Source: Endobugula sp965214375
Lineage (GTDB): Bacteria > Pseudomonadota > Gammaproteobacteria > Pseudomonadales > Cellvibrionaceae
Direction: 5' to 3'
Assembly: GCA_965214375.1 (NCBI GenBank)
Contig: OZ243947.1
Location: forward strand, 1,612,001-1,676,000
DNA length: 64,000 bases
The first letter of the stretch is position 1, and the number at the start of each line of letters is the position of its first letter. Under the pieces are notes generated by a model. It was not told the origin of the DNA, ran no database searches, and was given only the letters and a program-made list of their open reading frames with translations. Position numbers and translations under genes: made by a program. Positions 39,329-50,026 of the stretch are shown piece after piece.

Positions 39329-40183
39329 ATGAAAAAAAGCGTCAAAGAACTGATTTCACAATCTTTTTACCGTCTACTGGGCAGCATTGTTCGCCTGGGG
39401 TTGCGTAACGGATTGACATATAAGGAATTTTCATCAATAGCCAAACAGCTGTATGTGCGAATTTCAGCTGAAGAGTACGGTTTACAGGGACGCCCGACTA
39501 ATATGGCAAGAATTGCTCTGATGACAGGCATGGATCGCAAAGAAATCAGGAAAGTGATGGATTCAATGCAACAAAACCATGACGAATTGACCGCGGCTCC
39601 TGACAGGATGGCAAAAATTCTAACAGCTTGGTATGAAAACGAGATGTATGTAGATAGCAATAACAAACCGATAACAATACCTGTAGAAGGCCCCCCCCCA
39701 AGCTTTGAGAATCTGGTTAAGTCACACGGTGGAGATATTGCGGTAGTGACAGTATTACGTGAGTTCAAGCGCTCCAAGACAATTTCTGAAAATTCTGCAG
39801 GCGATCATATACAGGTAAACAAGCGTTACTATGTGCCCAATTATCATGGATCTGATAATAAAACCCCTGAGTTAGTTAATCCAGAGGCTATTGCTCAAGG
39901 CAGCAGCATGCTTGTTGATCATATTAATACCATCTTTCACAACCTTTATAGAGAAGACCTGAAACAAAGAGAAAAACTGGACTTGCGGGCAACAAATATC
40001 GCTGTTAAGAAAAAATATGTCGACGAGTTTTATAAACTAGTCGATCGTAAAGGTATGGAATTTTTAGAAGAAATGGATAGATGGCTTGACCAGCACGAAG
40101 CCAAATCATCTGAAGAATCGGAACGCTTAGGCATTGGCCTGTATTTTATAGAAGGGGAAAACGATAGCTTTACCAAAAAGTAA
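39329..40183 (+). CDS. DUF6502 family protein
   Basis: A 284-residue soluble protein starting at 39329 (MKKSVKELISQSFYRLLG); a TTG at 39305 is less likely. The N-terminal part SFYRLLGSIVRLGLRNGLTYKEF and the following MTGMDRKEIRKVM look like helix-turn-helix or winged-helix segments, and match the DUF6502 family as I remember it; no function is established. A C9 run (39691-39699, codons for Gly-Pro-Pro-Pro) lies mid-gene and is in frame here. The gene directly precedes two DUF5666 genes, an association I recall elsewhere, suggesting it regulates them (inference). Confidence 0.7.
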   Translation: MKKSVKELISQSFYRLLGSIVRLGLRNGLTYKEFSSIAKQLYVRISAEEYGLQGRPTNMARIALMTGMDRKEIRKVMDSMQQNHDELTAAPDRMAKILTAWYENEMYVDSNNKPITIPVEGPPPSFENLVKSHGGDIAVVTVLREFKRSKTISENSAGDHIQVNKRYYVPNYHGSDNKTPELVNPEAIAQGSSMLVDHINTIFHNLYREDLKQREKLDLRATNIAVKKKYVDEFYKLVDRKGMEFLEEMDRWLDQHEAKSSEESERLGIGLYFIEGENDSFTKK

Positions 40184-40201
40184 AAGTAGATTGAGTTAGT
40201 C

Positions 40202-42350
40202 ATGAAGTCATTTATCAAACCGACATCATGGATATTTCTGGCGGCCTTCGCTGGAGCCTTTAGTTTTGGCTATTAGTCACAACTGATAAATGATTACCTG
40301 ACCCATTATTTTTTTTCTGACACAAAAGCATCAAAAAATAAATCAACTCAATCTAATATCGGTAACACTTTTCAGGCTAGTACCGAGATATCAAATGATA
40401 CGTTAAAGGAAACAACGTTTTTTGATCTTTCATCAAATCAATAAAGGCATTGATGGCACAGGTGGACCTCAAATCAATAAGGGCATTGATGGCACAGGTG
40501 GACCCCAATCGAATGGAGAATTTACAACCATTACCACTATTGGCGTGCTGGAAAAAATCAATAGCAATACTTATAAGATCAATGGCATTCCGTTTACACT
40601 CAGTGAATCCTCAAAAATTACCGTGGATGGAAAAGAGGTTGATAAGACAGAACTGGATAGTGGACAAATTATCACAGTAACTGGTCAAGTGGATAAACAA
40701 GGCAACGGTATTGTGATTAAGGTTAAGTCCATCAAGGTCAAGGTGAGCGGAGAAATTACTCAGATAGTAGACCCTGATCAAAAAACAGGCTCGGATAAAG
40801 AGCAGGAACGCTCAATAACTGTCATGAATCAAACTATCGTTTTCCGAAGCGATGTGAGTTTCAGCGGCGGTATAAACCAGTTCTCTGATTTAGCGATAGG
40901 CCAAGTCGTCGATATTAGCGGACTTGATTTATCAAACGGTTATATTTCAGCAACACGCATTATGCTTGTTAAAGAGCAAGATCGTGATGAGACAACAGAG
41001 TCGACCAACAATACAGAACCAGAGAACAATACAACCGATCAGCCCGTTAACACCAATGAAACATCAACTATAAACGGTGTTAAAGGGCAGATATTCGGCA
41101 CAGTGGATACCATCAACACACTGGAAAACACGCTCGATATCAATGCTCTCACAATTAATTACAGTAATATCAGCAACCTGACTGATGATATTGTTGGTGA
41201 TGATATTCGTGTACAGGGAATCAGTAATAAAGCGGGCAAGGTACTGCTGGCTGACAATATTGAGTCTGCAAACGTCGTTCTAGATAACACCGTTGAACGC
41301 TTTGAGATAGACGGGTTTATCACAGATTTTACTAGTGACTACCATTTTAAAGTGGGTGATATCGCTGTCTATAACGACTTGCAAACAAAGCTTGATGGTG
41401 GTGTGCGTCGCATGCTAGGCCTAGATGTACGCATTATAGTTGAAGGCACATTGGATAAAAACAATGTATTAATTGCTGAAAAAATTATTTTTCTAATTGC
41501 TGACTTTACCAGCCATAAAAACAATGACCGTATTTCTAACTCTACTGAAACTTTTACATGGGAAGATGTTGGTGCTGAACAATACGCATTGCGGGTAATG
41601 CGCACCGCTGAAGGCAGGGGAGGGGAAATTCTTTATGAACAAACATTTCCAAACTATGATACCTCAGCCACTATTCATAACTTACCTATCAATAGTGGCA
41701 ATGTTCATGTACGCATAAGTACCAAGCATAGCGGCTGGGCTTCAAAGGACTATACCTTTACTGGCGTAGGGCTTATTCCAGAGGCAGAATTCACCATCCA
41801 TGAAAATAACAGAGCCGCATTGTCATCCAGCAATGAAAAATTTACATGGACAGAAGTACCAGAAGCGGAGGCTTATGAGTTAACGATCAAAAATTTGGTA
41901 TTTGATTCCGATAGACGTTTCTTTGATAATTATGATTCATTCATCACCTCTACTACAGTCAGCAATCTACCCAATAACAGTGCTAATGTTCATGTCACTT
42001 TGAGCACATAACACAATGGTTACTGGGCCCACAAAACATATAATTTAAAAGGCACTGGAGAAATACCTGATGCTGTTATTACCAGTCATGAACCACTGGA
42101 AACCGTAACAACATCTTCTATTACTATTACATGGAATGATGTTGACGCTGAAGAGTATCACTTGCGCATACTAGATTGGCAAGCGAATCCAGGCAAAAAA
42201 TTACATGATTCATTTTATAGTGCCGACACAACATCAGCAGTCATCAATAACGTGCCCAACAATACCCGCATACTGGTTGCCATCAGCACTAAACATGATG
42301 GCTGGTGGGAGAGCAACAATATTATACTTACTACCGATATTCCTGAATAA
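40202..42350 (+). pseudogene. DUF5666 protein with three FN3-like modules, interrupted three times
   Basis: Begins MKSFIKPTSWIFLAAFAG, an export/anchor segment shared with the next gene. Lesions are TAG at 40274-40276 (FSFGY*SQL), a one-base gain near 40435 just before two copies of NKGIDGTGGPQ, and TAA at 42009-42011 (VTLST*HNGYW, where sister modules have Lys). Between them lie DUF5666 beta-barrel domains (IGVLEKINSNTYKINGIPFTL; VSGEITQIVD; IFGTVDTINTLENTLDIN) and then modules of about 90 residues opening FTSHKNNDRIS / TFTWEDVGAEQY and closing with STKHSGWA. Likely a secreted or surface protein. The downstream paralogue at 42370 has the same plan. Confidence 0.75.
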
Positions 42351-42369
42351 GGCTAATATTGACTAGGTC

Positions 42370-45192
42370 ATGAAATTATTTACCAAACCACAATCATGGA
42401 TTTTTCTGGCAGCCTTTACTGGCGCCATTGGTATTGGTTCACATACAGATCTAGCAAATAATTATCTGCACGATCTCAACTCATCAAAAAAAACAACTCA
42501 AACCAAAGCCCTCTCAAAAAATACGGCATTTAATGCATTTCAGTCTGAATCTGAAATACCAAGTAACGAACCAACAAGAGAAATACCTTTTGACCTTGCG
42601 TCTATTGATGGCACAGGCGGCTTAAACCCCAAACCCAATAAATCTATTGATGGCACTGGCGGCGCAAAACCAAAACCGAATAAAGGTATAGATGGTACGG
42701 GCAGCTCTCAACCAGACTTAAATACAGGTATTGACGGTACGGGCGAACCCGAAACACTGGCAGATGATAAAAATTATAATATTTCTGGTACAGTTGTTAT
42801 TGGTGTCCTGCAACAAATCAATGGTCAACACTATGTTAACGGAGTGCCAATTACCATCAGTCAATCAACAAAAATATTGTTTGAGGGTGAAGAACGTGAC
42901 GTTGACACACTGGATGATGGCGATGTTTTCACTATCATTATTAGTAACATTAAAGAAGACAATAACACTAACGATAGTGACCGTATCGAAGAAGGAACAA
43001 ACACTACGGATAAGGCTAAGCCAGATGAAGCTGAGAAAAGCACTGATGCTCATATTATTATCAAAGACACTCAGGTTAGCGGTACGGTAACCGAGGTTAC
43101 GGAAACATCGTTTATCGTTCAGGGACAAAAAATCATTATAGATAATAAGATCATCTATGAAGGAGACATAAACAAACCTGAACCATTAACCGACTCGGAA
43201 AAATTAAAAATATTTTTAACCGCCTTAACAGATCGCAAAGTCAATGTTAGCGGTTTTGCGTTATCGGATAGTGTTGACGGTGATATCGCAGCAACACGTA
43301 TAGAAGTGTTACCAGAAACAACCGCTATAACAGACACCCACATGGTCAGAATTACCGGCAATCCTGATTATATCAATGAAGAGGAAAGCACCTTCACTAT
43401 TAATCAGTTAACCGTAAATTATGAAAATATAACCGACTTACATACACGGAACAAAGCTGCCATTCGTGTTCGGGGCAGAATGAATCCAAAAAACACATCG
43501 GTGCTCATTGCAGAGTCCATCGAGTTGGTTACGCCTGTTTTAAATGAAACCGTTAAACAAGTTAAACTGGAAGGCTATATTACTGACTTTACTGATACCG
43601 AAAACTTCAGCATTGATGGCGTATCTGTCTTTGCTCCTATGATGACTGAATTTATTGGTAACGAACGTCAAGACTTGGCACTTAACATCAAAGTTAGGGT
43701 CACAGGTACTCTCAGCAATAATATAGTCATTGCAAACACGGTGAATTTTTTAATCGCAAACCTCACAAGCCATCACTATCGAGATACCATTTCCCCTTCC
43801 AGCCAAACCTTTTCTTGGAATGATGTTAAGGCAACATCTTACCAAATCGTTCTGTGGAGCAAAGGAACAGGCACCTTTTTTGACAAAACAATTTCAGGCG
43901 ATGAAACGTCAATTACGATTAACGACCTTCCCGAACACTCGGGTTTATTCTACGTTTATTTATTTACATATCACAAAGATTTTTAGGCCAAAAAAACCTA
44001 TCAAATCTTCGGTACCGGCGAGCTAAGAGCATCAACACTCACTAGTCATAAATCCGGCGATACGCTTTCAAGCACGACTGAAACATTTACATTTAGTGAA
44101 GTGCCGACTGCTGATTCCTATTATCTGAAAATATTCAACTATCATTCTAATGACATTTATTATGAAAAAACCTCAGACACACCAGAAACGGTTGTCCTTG
44201 AAGGGCTCCCTGATAGCGGTTCAGACGTTACTGTATGGCTATATACCCGGCACAATGGTGGCTGGGAAGATGTTATTTATTACGACTTAAAGAGTTTCAA
44301 ACTTGAACACATTCGAAATGCTACACTCACCAGCCACACCAACTGGCAACAACTGAACAGCAGTACACAAACATTTACTTGGGAAGATGTTGGCGCTGAA
44401 CAGTATGAGTTACGGGTTGCTCGTCGCCATCCCACACTATGGTATGACATTGTCGAATTATTGACAGTTGATGGATCAACCACATCCGTGACGATTAATG
44501 ATTTACCTACCAACGGCGGCCAAGTACTTATTAGACTACGCACCAAACACAGCGGCTGGGCAGCCAAATACTATACCTTTACCGGCACAGAGGATCATTC
44601 TAAAGCAATACTGACAAGCCATAAAGATAAAGGCACGCTGGCATCAACGAGCGAAATATTTACATGGAATACCGTTGCAGGCGCAGAGGCTTATCATTTG
44701 ATGTTAAGAAACCCTATCGCCGATTACGATGTCAAATTCGCGCGGAATTTTGAAGTGGCCAACCCTGCGGAGGCTAAAAGTGGTATACCTATTTCAGCGA
44801 CTATCGATAATCTACCTCAAAATATTGCAGGTCTGCAGTTAACCTTAAGTACCAAACATCATGGTTATTGGGATCACCAGATTATTGATTTAACCAGCAC
44901 AGGGGGAATTGCCAACGCTGAGATTACCAGTCATAGCCCCGACCAGAAAATCACTACATCATCAGAAACCATCAGTTGGAGTGACGTTGGCGCGGATGCC
45001 TATCAAATACGTATTATTGATAAATCTGCCAGCAGCTACAAAAAAATACACGATAAAATCTATGATGGTAGCGTTACATCAATTACCCTACATAATCTGC
45101 CCAAAGACAACGTACTACATATTGCCGTGTTTACAAAACATGGCGATTGGTGGGCAAGTAACAGCTTATCTGTTGTCACAGAGATTCCTTGA
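42370..45192 (+). pseudogene. DUF5666 protein with five FN3-like modules, one in-frame TAG
   Basis: Paralogue of the preceding gene, 20 bases after it. It has the N-terminal MKLFTKPQSWIFLAAFTGA anchor, four tandem IDGTG-type repeats (about residues 77-130; SIDGTGGLNPKPNK, SIDGTGGAKPKPNK, GIDGTGSSQPDLNT), DUF5666 domains (IGVLQQINGQHYVNGVPITI; VSGTVTEVTETSFIVQGQ; VKLEGYITDFTDTENFSIDG) and five modules with SxTFxWxDVxAxxYxLxI cores. TAG at 43984-43986 (TYHKDF*AKKTYQ) stands where sister modules have Trp or a similar residue. The frame is otherwise open to 45192 (TEIP end). Followed by a convergent Fur-box gene. Confidence 0.75.
42597..42750 (+). repeat. Tandem IDGTG-coding repeat
   Basis: Four imperfect units of about 42 bases, each encoding (S/G)IDGTG plus a Pro/Asn/Lys linker. 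The preceding gene holds two 36-base units of the same theme at about 40435-40510. Such units, next to DUF5666 domains, could act as flexible or metal-binding linkers; the role is unknown. Slippage here may explain the frameshift in the first copy. Confidence 0.7.
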
Positions 45193-45218
45193 TTCACCAT
45201 ACTTGTCTATCAAGCATC

Positions 45219-45725
45219 CTAAGCAGATAAAAACTGATCAGCAAACTCTTCTGCCAATGCTTCTGTCGTTGCAATGGCCTTATGGATTTCTGTCACACGG
45301 TTCTCATACGCGAGTTGAGACGTTAACGAAAACAAGGTGTTATCCAAAATTGCCAGAGCACACAAGCGTTGTGCACGCTGCCTGAAGGTATCGGCAATCA
45401 CCAATAATAAATGTTGATGCAGATGATGTAATAAATCGGTTGCTTGTTTATTGTGCCCCATGGAATTATAAGACGCCGCCAAGTGATGACTGGCATTAAA
45501 CAACATATCCCAACAATCTTGAGAACACGCTTTATCATCAGCCATCACCAACTTCCAGGCAATATCCTGACTGGTTCTAAAACTGATCACGGCTTTCTGA
45601 TACTGTGATTTCTGATGATACTGGTAGCCTTGATGTTGATGAAATTGCCACTGCTTCAGTGATACCTCCAGCGAAAAGCGGCTATCTCTTGGCGACCTAG
45701 ACTCTGAGCTGGCGATATATTGCAT
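45219..45725 (-). CDS. Small helical (TPR-like) protein under a Fur box, function unknown
   Basis: A 168-residue soluble protein of helical repeats (FHQHQGYQYHQKSQYQKAVISFRTSQ; LFNASHHLAASYNSMGHNKQATDLLHHLHQHL), resembling tetratricopeptide helices. It is His/Gln rich and contains Cys in KACSQDCWD. The start at 45725 has a good ribosome site (AGAAGG). A Fur box lies 20-38 bases upstream, so it is probably induced by iron starvation. I do not recognise the family. It is convergent with the DUF5666 gene. Confidence 0.6.
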   Translation of the reverse strand: MQYIASSESRSPRDSRFSLEVSLKQWQFHQHQGYQYHQKSQYQKAVISFRTSQDIAWKLVMADDKACSQDCWDMLFNASHHLAASYNSMGHNKQATDLLHHLHQHLLLVIADTFRQRAQRLCALAILDNTLFSLTSQLAYENRVTEIHKAIATTEALAEEFADQFLSA

Positions 45726-45744
45726 GATAATGCCTTCTCTTCAT

Positions 45745-45763
45745 GTAAATGAGAATCATTATC
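45745..45763 (-). promoter_or_regulatory. Fur box upstream of the TPR-like gene
   Basis: GTAAATGAGAATCATTATC matches the 19-base Fur consensus at 16 positions. It sits 20 bases before the start codon at 45725. The next gene, htpX, is transcribed toward this region and ends at 45854, so the box serves only the TPR-like gene. Confidence 0.75.
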
Positions 45764-45853
45764 ATATATAAATAAATAATAATCGCAAGGATTAAATTGA
45801 AATAAATGCTTACTTTCTAGTCAACAGGTCAAAAAATGTTAACCACAAGACCA

Positions 45854-46741
45854 TTAGACGCCGTTTTGTAAAGCACGTATACGCGCTTGCAACGGTGGGT
45901 GACTCATAAATAACTTGCCCAGCCCCTGCTTAAAACCACTGCTGATACCAAAGGCCTGAAAAGTATCTGGCATGGAACTAGGTACTTTAGCCTGCTGCTC
46001 TGCCAGTAGGCGATTAAGCGCACCAATCATGGATTGACGGTCAGCTAGGCGCGCACCAGTCGCATCGGCACGGTATTCGCGATAGCGGGAAAATGCCATC
46101 ACAATAGTGCTCGCCAATACGGCTAAAATCATTTCTGCAATAAAAGTCGCGATATAAAAGCCGATACCGTGGCCATTTTGTGTTTTAAATACCGCCCTAT
46201 CAACGGTATGGCCGATAATACGGGCAAAAAACATGACAAAGGTATTAACGACACCTTGCAACAGCGACAGGGTTATCATATCGCCATTAGCGACATGGGA
46301 AATTTCATGCGCCATAACTGCGCGTACTTCGTTACGATCAAAACGACTAAGTAAACCCTCACTAACTGCAACTAGTGCATTATTCCTGTTCCAACCGGTG
46401 GCAAACGCATTAGATTCTCGAGCCGGAAAAATTCCGACTTCGGGCATACCAATATCCGCTTTTCGTGCCAATTCACGGGTGGTTTCCACCAACCAGCGCT
46501 CCTGTTCAGTGCGGGGTTGCTCAATCACGCGGGTTCCCGTCCCTTTCTTTGCCATCCACTTAGAAATAAACAATGAAATAAGGGCACCACTAAAACCAAA
46601 GATGGCGCAGAAAATCAGTAAACTGGTTAAATTAAGGCTCGTTCCTTGTAAATAATGCTCTACACCGAGCAAATTGAGGGTAAAACTGGCAACAACAAAT
46701 ACCGCCAGATTCGTTAATAAAAATAAACTAATACGTAACAT
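45854..46741 (-). CDS. htpX: Membrane zinc protease HtpX
   Basis: A membrane-bound quality-control metalloprotease. Helices LFLLTNLAVFVVASFTLNLLG and LLIFCAIFGFSGALISLFI precede the zinc motif AHEISH, followed by the third-ligand region YREYRADATGARL. Start at 46741 (MLRISLF) with AGAGG ribosome site; the methionine at 46762 lacks one. Length is standard (about 295). Intact. Downstream of the histidine kinase gene (about 70-base gap). Confidence 0.95.
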   Translation of the reverse strand: MLRISLFLLTNLAVFVVASFTLNLLGVEHYLQGTSLNLTSLLIFCAIFGFSGALISLFISKWMAKKGTGTRVIEQPRTEQERWLVETTRELARKADIGMPEVGIFPARESNAFATGWNRNNALVAVSEGLLSRFDRNEVRAVMAHEISHVANGDMITLSLLQGVVNTFVMFFARIIGHTVDRAVFKTQNGHGIGFYIATFIAEMILAVLASTIVMAFSRYREYRADATGARLADRQSMIGALNRLLAEQQAKVPSSMPDTFQAFGISSGFKQGLGKLFMSHPPLQARIRALQNGV

Positions 46742-46812
46742 AGCAACCTCTCGCATCATCACTTGTTACATAAGATGCTATCTAAACTGAAAAATGCAAT
46801 AGCGAAAGGGCA

Positions 46813-48672
46813 TTATTCGGAAAGTGGTAACGGCAAGAAAATCGTAAATGTTGTCCCCTTACCGACCTCACTGTCAGCTTGTAAACGACCACCGTGTTGA
46901 TCAATAATGCCGTAACTGATAGATAAACCCAGTCCTGTACCCTGTCCAACCTCTTTGGTGGTGAAAAACGGTGTAAACAATTTTTCCATATTCTCGGGCG
47001 AGATACCGGTACCTGTATCACTAACGCGCAAAACCGCATTATTATTATCAAGCGTCGTTTGAATGGTAATCTCTCCGCGCTCAGGAATCGCTTGAGCGGC
47101 ATTGACCAATAAATTAGTCAGCACTTGATTAATTTGCCCGGGATTGCCATAAATCCATGGAATATCGGCCAAGTGTTTATGTACTTCACATTTATACTTC
47201 AACTCATTCCACACCATTTTTAATGTATTTTCAACACAGTCATTTAGGTTAAACAATTCTTCTCCGGCATCGTCCGTATGTACAAACGTTTTTAATCCGG
47301 CGACAATCTCTTTAACCCTGTCGGTACCAGCAATCGTATCTTCAAGGATCGGAGCAATATCTTCCAGCAAAAAATCAATATCATCCTCTTGCCAGCGCTG
47401 TTGAATATCATCGAACCGTACTTGCTGGTCTTTTTGCTCTTGCTTTCCATGGTCATAACAATCACGCAACAATGGTACAATCACATTCACGTAGTTTTGC
47501 AATGTACCCACATTACTGTTAATAAAACTGACCGGATTATTAATCTCATGCGCAATGCCTGCTGCTAGCGTACCCAGAGAGGACTTTTTTTCTGCCTGCA
47601 CTAACTGCGCCTGACTACCTTTCAATTGCTCATACACTTCAGTTAATTCCTGGTGACTATTACGCATTGCATCTTCACGCGAACGCACTCGATCAGCCAT
47701 CAAATTAAAATCATCTGCTAAATCTTTTAGCTCTTTCACGTCCTGATCATTGATGCTTAAACGGTGTTGATTGTTATCCGCAAAATCGTGTGTAAACGCC
47801 CGCAGTTTTTTAATAGGTTCAACAAACCATCGACGCCCAAGATAAATAGCAATCAATGTCGCAATCACTCCCAACGCCAGTAACAGTAGTAAATTTTCAA
47901 TAAGCAATCGATTTCTCACTCTATCACTGACACGGTTATCAATATAAAAACGCAAATTAGTACCGGAAAAAGACTCGAATAATTCAATCATTTGCCCACT
48001 AAACAATGTTCCTATACGCTGAATGACCTTACCCTTCCAGATGACTTCTAATGATAGGGCTCCGGCCAATTTACTGGACAATTTCTCACCCAGCGAATCT
48101 AAAGGAACTTCAACAACCAGCACACCTTCCGGCACACGGTTGTAAGAAATAGGTAACGCTAAACGCCAGTAATACTGTCCGTCACGGTGTTGACTCACGC
48201 CCCGATATTGTTCTTGCTCGCCATTAAGCAATGCAATAACCCAAGGCTGATGCTGATAATCAAACAATATTTTTTGGTGGCTGGCATGTATAAAATGACC
48301 TTGAAAATCTAATAATACTTCCTGGTAGGGCTGACCGAGAAACGTCAGGCTTTCCATAAAATCCTGCACCGAACCGCGATAGTTATCAGGCTGCATAACA
48401 CCCTGAACCAAAACAGGAAACGCCGTATGATCTTTTAAAATATGTTCAAGATTTGTCAAATAGTCGCCGACATCTTCTTTAAGCACATACATTTGACTGT
48501 GCACATGTGCTTGCTGACTATGATGCACCGCTTGACCAATACGAATAAATAATAAACCGGTCACTAACAGACCCATGACACACACAATAATGACAATAAA
48601 AAAAGAAAGTGCGTGTGAAATCGAACGCCGCTTAAATCTCGGCTTGTTGGATTTCACCCCAGATGTGATCAC
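46813..48672 (-). CDS. Membrane sensor histidine kinase coupled to a periplasmic binding protein
   Basis: A 619-residue kinase with two membrane helices (FFIVIIVCVMGLLVTGLLFI; NLLLLLALGVIATLIAIYLG) flanking a sensor domain of about 210 residues, HAMP, a coiled coil, H-box AHEINNPVSFI, N-box LTNLLVNAAQAI and GTGLGLSISYG. GTG start at 48672 overlaps the stop of the binding-protein gene in a GTGA arrangement, indicating translational coupling. Kinase and solute-binding protein thus form one signalling unit, with the binding protein as probable ligand sensor (inference). No response regulator is adjacent. The kinase itself is intact. Confidence 0.88.
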   Translation of the reverse strand: MITSGVKSNKPRFKRRSISHALSFFIVIIVCVMGLLVTGLLFIRIGQAVHHSQQAHVHSQMYVLKEDVGDYLTNLEHILKDHTAFPVLVQGVMQPDNYRGSVQDFMESLTFLGQPYQEVLLDFQGHFIHASHQKILFDYQHQPWVIALLNGEQEQYRGVSQHRDGQYYWRLALPISYNRVPEGVLVVEVPLDSLGEKLSSKLAGALSLEVIWKGKVIQRIGTLFSGQMIELFESFSGTNLRFYIDNRVSDRVRNRLLIENLLLLLALGVIATLIAIYLGRRWFVEPIKKLRAFTHDFADNNQHRLSINDQDVKELKDLADDFNLMADRVRSREDAMRNSHQELTEVYEQLKGSQAQLVQAEKKSSLGTLAAGIAHEINNPVSFINSNVGTLQNYVNVIVPLLRDCYDHGKQEQKDQQVRFDDIQQRWQEDDIDFLLEDIAPILEDTIAGTDRVKEIVAGLKTFVHTDDAGEELFNLNDCVENTLKMVWNELKYKCEVHKHLADIPWIYGNPGQINQVLTNLLVNAAQAIPERGEITIQTTLDNNNAVLRVSDTGTGISPENMEKLFTPFFTTKEVGQGTGLGLSISYGIIDQHGGRLQADSEVGKGTTFTIFLPLPLSE

Positions 48673-49886
48673 GACGAATGAGTCTCCAGAATAATTTCAT
48701 TATCGTTACCGTAACGTGCCATAACAAAATCACTTTGTGATAGCGCTTCATGTGCATCAGGAAGAGAAGGAGTATAAGCTGAGAAAGGTTTAATATAGGT
48801 TTTAATTAAACCCCTGACGGGTTGCTGAAGATTTTCAAGTGCCACACGAATATGTTGCCGGTCTTAAACAACATCGCCCGTCAAGCCCGCTTGCTTCACG
48901 GCGGCAATTAATAACTTTGTTAAATCATAGGCATGAATAAACCCGGTTGGCGCAGAAATATCCTTGGCCGATTGTATATCTTTAGGAAACAACTATGTTG
49001 CCAAATGCAATACAAGTCGTGCCTCGTCCTGCTGGACATGGTTAATAAAAGAAAAACGAGTTTGAATAAAGGCCAAATCTAGTTTGGCGCGCACATCACG
49101 ATGAATCACTTCCGCAAAATCACCACCCGTGATACCCCAATGACTACGAACGGGCAAAGACATCTCTAAACTTAACATGGCTTTTATGAAGGTCTTTGCT
49201 TCAGGCGCATTACCCACAAACAAGATTCTATCGGCACCACTATTAACAATATTACGCAGAATAATGAGTGCTTCATTCTTACCAATACTCCATTTAAACC
49301 ACGATATACCCGCAGGTTTTATAGCAAATTTTTCCAATGCAGAACCCATCGTTCGATGATTGGATTTACCCCACCCCGTTTCTTCTAATAACAAATACGG
49401 CTGTTTGAAATTTTCTTTTTTTATTGCATGCTCCACAATCACATAACCGGCTTTAGAATCGTCAATCGATAAACGAAAAATCCAATTATTATCGGACTGT
49501 GCACGTGTAATCGGCCCAGCCGCTGCCCAAGGGTCTAGCACTAAGATATGATTGTCATTAATAAATGGTTTGTGCGCCAATAATGGCGGAGAATGCAGAC
49601 CAGAAAAAACCAATAGCGAATTTTGATCGTTGAGAAATTCCTGCAAATGTGCCTTGCTACGGCGCGTGTTACCACGGTGATCTTTCAATACGATTTCTAC
49701 TGGGTAATTTTCCAGATGATTATTCACCTCACTTAATGCCGTACGCACCCCCTGTTCAATGGCAATACCTGCGGCTTTGGTAATAGTACGGTCAGCATCA
49801 ATATAAAGACGTAGCGTTTTATCTGCAGACACAAAACTACTGAAAAAAATCATCCATAAAGATATCGCCGCCACCAAAAAATTCAT
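48669..49886 (-). pseudogene. Periplasmic ABC-type (Leu/Ile/Val-like) binding protein with TAG and TAA
   Basis: A type I periplasmic binding protein. Signal peptide (VAAISLWMIFFSSFVSA), then GIAIEQGVRTALSEVN, LVFSGLHSPPLLAHKP, VEHAIKK and GADRILFVGNAPEAKTFI of the family. TAG at 48993-48995 (LHLAT*LFPKD) and TAA at 48864-48866 (GDVV*DRQHI) interrupt the last quarter, which is otherwise preserved (APTGFIHAYDLTKLLIAAVKQAGLTG, VRGLIKTYIKPFS) to TGA 48669-48671. There are no permease or ATPase genes, so it is probably a ligand sensor for the coupled kinase, not a transporter part. With two stops the ligand-sensing side is likely lost. Confidence 0.8.
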
Positions 49887-50026
49887 ACACTAATCCCATT
49901 AAAGATATCCCTATAAAAAATAGTCCAAACAAGAAAAATATCAAATTAAACCGCTACACTTTATTTTATTTTTATACACAATCTCGTATAGTAGAAGCAT
50001 CCCCCACAAACTGAGGTAAACACCGC

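Noticed and set aside
40435..42750. CRISPR-like array at the IDGTG repeats
   Set aside because: Repeats are in frame, encode a peptide motif, have no unique spacers of constant length, and no cas genes are near.
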